The position numbers and the translations under genes are program-made. 8,894 nt of DNA from Verrucomicrobiales bacterium. Lineage in GTDB: Bacteria; Verrucomicrobiota; Verrucomicrobiia; Limisphaerales; UBA1096. The notes beneath the pieces were generated by a model. It saw only the letters and a program-made list of their open reading frames with translations, was not told the origin of the DNA and searched no databases. Shown here piece by piece: positions 7,920 to 8,894 of this stretch; position 1 is the first letter of the stretch, and each line of letters starts with the position of its first letter. The DNA is taken from NCBI GenBank assembly GCA_002708005.1, contig PAOJ01000027.1, positions 9,184 to 18,077 of the forward strand, read 5' to 3'.

Positions 7920-7948
7920 ATGCCACAATGAACTCGCCTGATTGTCAA
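7920..7948 (-). promoter_or_regulatory. Candidate sigma70 promoter for the leftward four-gene cluster
   Basis: Reading leftward, a perfect -35 box TTGACA (7948-7943) is followed after 17 bases by TGGCAT (7925-7920), which matches only three of six -10 positions. Transcription would begin near 7912, about 20 bases before the ATG at 7893. The -35 box and spacing are good but the -10 is weak, so this is tentative. Confidence 0.3.
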
Positions 7949-8047
7949 CAATTGCGTTGAAAAAGAAAAAATGGAATTTTTTAGATAGATCTGGATTGAT
8001 GTAACTTTTTGATCGAGCAAATCGTCTTGTTGTTTTACAAATATCTA

Positions 8048-8052
8048 AAGGA
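8048..8052 (+). promoter_or_regulatory. Ribosome binding site for the Tat-exported NHL protein
   Basis: AAGGA lies just 3 bases before the ATG at 8056. The match is clear though the spacing is short. No other start codon lies in frame between an upstream TAA (8002-8004) and this ATG, so the site and frame agree on the start. Confidence 0.6.
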
Positions 8053-8055
8053 CAA

Positions 8056-8894
8056 ATGTCAAAAAACAACACGAATAACCCAAATACTTCTTCCGATTGC
8101 TCTTCCGAATGCTGCCAGCCTAAACCCTCACGTCGCCAGTTTTTTGGTCGAGGCGCACAATCTATTGCTGCTATCGGGGTAGCAGTTCAAACAGGGAAAA
8201 GTGCTTCAGAGGCTCGTCCAAAGCCGGGTGGTTGGTTTTCGACTGGTCTCGGCCAGACGCGAGACATGACTGTGGCTGATGATTTGATTTATGTAGCTGG
8301 TGATTCAGCGGTTGCTGTATTTAAGTCAAGCGGGGAGTTGGTGCGTCGTGTGGATTTTGACTATACACCGCGTTGCATTGCTGTGGAGGGTAGTCAGATG
8401 GCTGTCGGGTTTCGGGATCGCTTGTGGTTGTGTGATCTTGATGGAACACCTCAAGTAAAGACTCAGCAGATAGCAAAGGACACTGCATTGACTAGTTTAG
8501 CCATTGCAGGAGACGGATCAATTTATGCGGCTGATGGAGGTGTTGGTGCGATTTGGAAGCTAAATAGTGACGGCAAAATTCTCGAACGAATAGCCGGAGG
8601 TAAGGGAGGGGGATTTGCCGTGCCTAAGTCGTTTTTTCCGATTACATGGGCAGCTGATTCATTAGTTGTAGCTCATCCTGGCCGGCATCGTGTTGAACAG
8701 TATGATGCAGATGGCGAATTGAAATTACGTTGGGGTCGGCGCACTCGCGGCCTTAATGGATTCACTGGTTGCTGTAATCCAGTGAGTGTTGTGGTTACCA
8801 AGAGTGGCCAGTTTGTAACTGCTGAACGCGGCCAGCCGCGTATTAAGCTCTTCGATAATGATGGGAAGCTTCACTCGGTGATTGCCGAGCCCGA
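8056..8894 (+). CDS. Tat-exported NHL-type beta-propeller protein, 3'-truncated by window edge
   Basis: The frame is open from ATG 8056 to the window end (279 residues visible), so the gene continues to the right. The N-terminus has a Tat signal: twin arginines in SRRQFFGRG (Arg26, Arg27), a moderately hydrophobic stretch to about residue 45, and probable cleavage near 50-55, so the mature protein is periplasmic. Then come about five NHL-like repeats, each a short strand ending in forms such as IYAADGG..AIWKLNSDGK, VVAHPGRHRVEQYDADGE and FVTAERGQPRIKLFDNDGK, indicating a beta-propeller. Two cysteine features stand out: Cys15, Cys19 and Cys20 before the twin arginines, and Cys239-Cys240 in GFTGCCNPVSV. 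I recall similar GCCNP-containing propellers in Planctomycetes and related groups, sometimes near 4Fe-4S proteins, but no function is established. It diverges from the oxidoreductase cluster; shared regulation is possible. It may bind a metal or redox partner, by inference only. Confidence 0.85.
   Translation, partial: MSKNNTNNPNTSSDCSSECCQPKPSRRQFFGRGAQSIAAIGVAVQTGKSASEARPKPGGWFSTGLGQTRDMTVADDLIYVAGDSAVAVFKSSGELVRRVDFDYTPRCIAVEGSQMAVGFRDRLWLCDLDGTPQVKTQQIAKDTALTSLAIAGDGSIYAADGGVGAIWKLNSDGKILERIAGGKGGGFAVPKSFFPITWAADSLVVAHPGRHRVEQYDADGELKLRWGRRTRGLNGFTGCCNPVSVVVTKSGQFVTAERGQPRIKLFDNDGKLHSVIAEP

Larger units (their letters stand above)
7894..8055. other. Divergent intergenic region between oxidoreductase and NHL-protein genes
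   Basis: This 162-base AT-rich spacer separates the leftward cluster from the rightward NHL gene and should hold promoters for both. It includes an imperfect inverted repeat, ATTGT-CA-ACAAT (7941-7952), overlapping the candidate leftward -35 box. No small ORF with convincing start and ribosome site, no tRNA and no terminator hairpin with T-run was recognised. Confidence 0.6.

Noticed and set aside
7894..7926. GTG at 7926 as the oxidoreductase start
   Set aside because: It adds 11 residues ahead of a typical MKKFNVGIIG N-terminus and would overlap the candidate promoter; ATG at 7893 is better.
7985..8040. Sigma70 promoter for the NHL gene
   Set aside because: Candidate boxes such as TTGATC and TACAAA are spaced about 21 bases apart, and others match poorly, so none could be supported.

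Overview
This window looks like bacterial chromosome from a free-living, probably aquatic, Gram-negative organism with a moderately AT-rich genome. Evidence is an RND/MMPL-type inner-membrane exporter, a Tat-exported protein, a secreted c-type cytochrome, tight gene packing and some GTG starts. Taxonomy is unresolved from sequence alone. The exporter resembles a subfamily I associate with Gammaproteobacteria. Three other genes (a secreted dehydrogenase-like/HEAT/cytochrome c fusion, a PIG-L deacetylase and the NHL protein) resemble families I associate with Planctomycetes/Verrucomicrobia. Either lineage, or transfer between them, is possible.

Layout: bases 1-2067 (+) hold the C-terminal ~688 residues of an RND exporter whose start lies off the left edge. 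Facing it, and overlapping its last 6 bases, is a leftward cluster of four genes. In transcription order these are a Gfo/Idh/MocA oxidoreductase (7893-6844), a PIG-L/LmbE deacetylase (6851-6072), a serine esterase of the Abhydrolase_2 type (5977-5321) and a 1092-residue secreted protein (5340-2062). That last protein has a sugar-dehydrogenase-like propeller, HEAT-like helical repeats and a terminal heme domain. Genes overlap at two junctions (about 8 and 20 bases) and are separated by 94 bases at the third, so they look like one transcription unit. Diverging from it across a 162-base intergenic region is a 5' fragment (8056-8894, +) of a Tat-exported NHL-type beta-propeller protein with unusual paired cysteines; it runs off the right edge.

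Working together (inference): the oxidoreductase, deacetylase and esterase lack visible signal peptides and should be cytoplasmic. They carry activities suited to oxidising, N-deacetylating and de-esterifying a sugar-like substrate. The last gene would act outside the inner membrane and could pass electrons from a sugar or alcohol to its own heme. No substrate can be named from sequence. No tRNA, rRNA, CRISPR array, transposase or integrase was seen. No gene-free stretch exceeds 300 bases.
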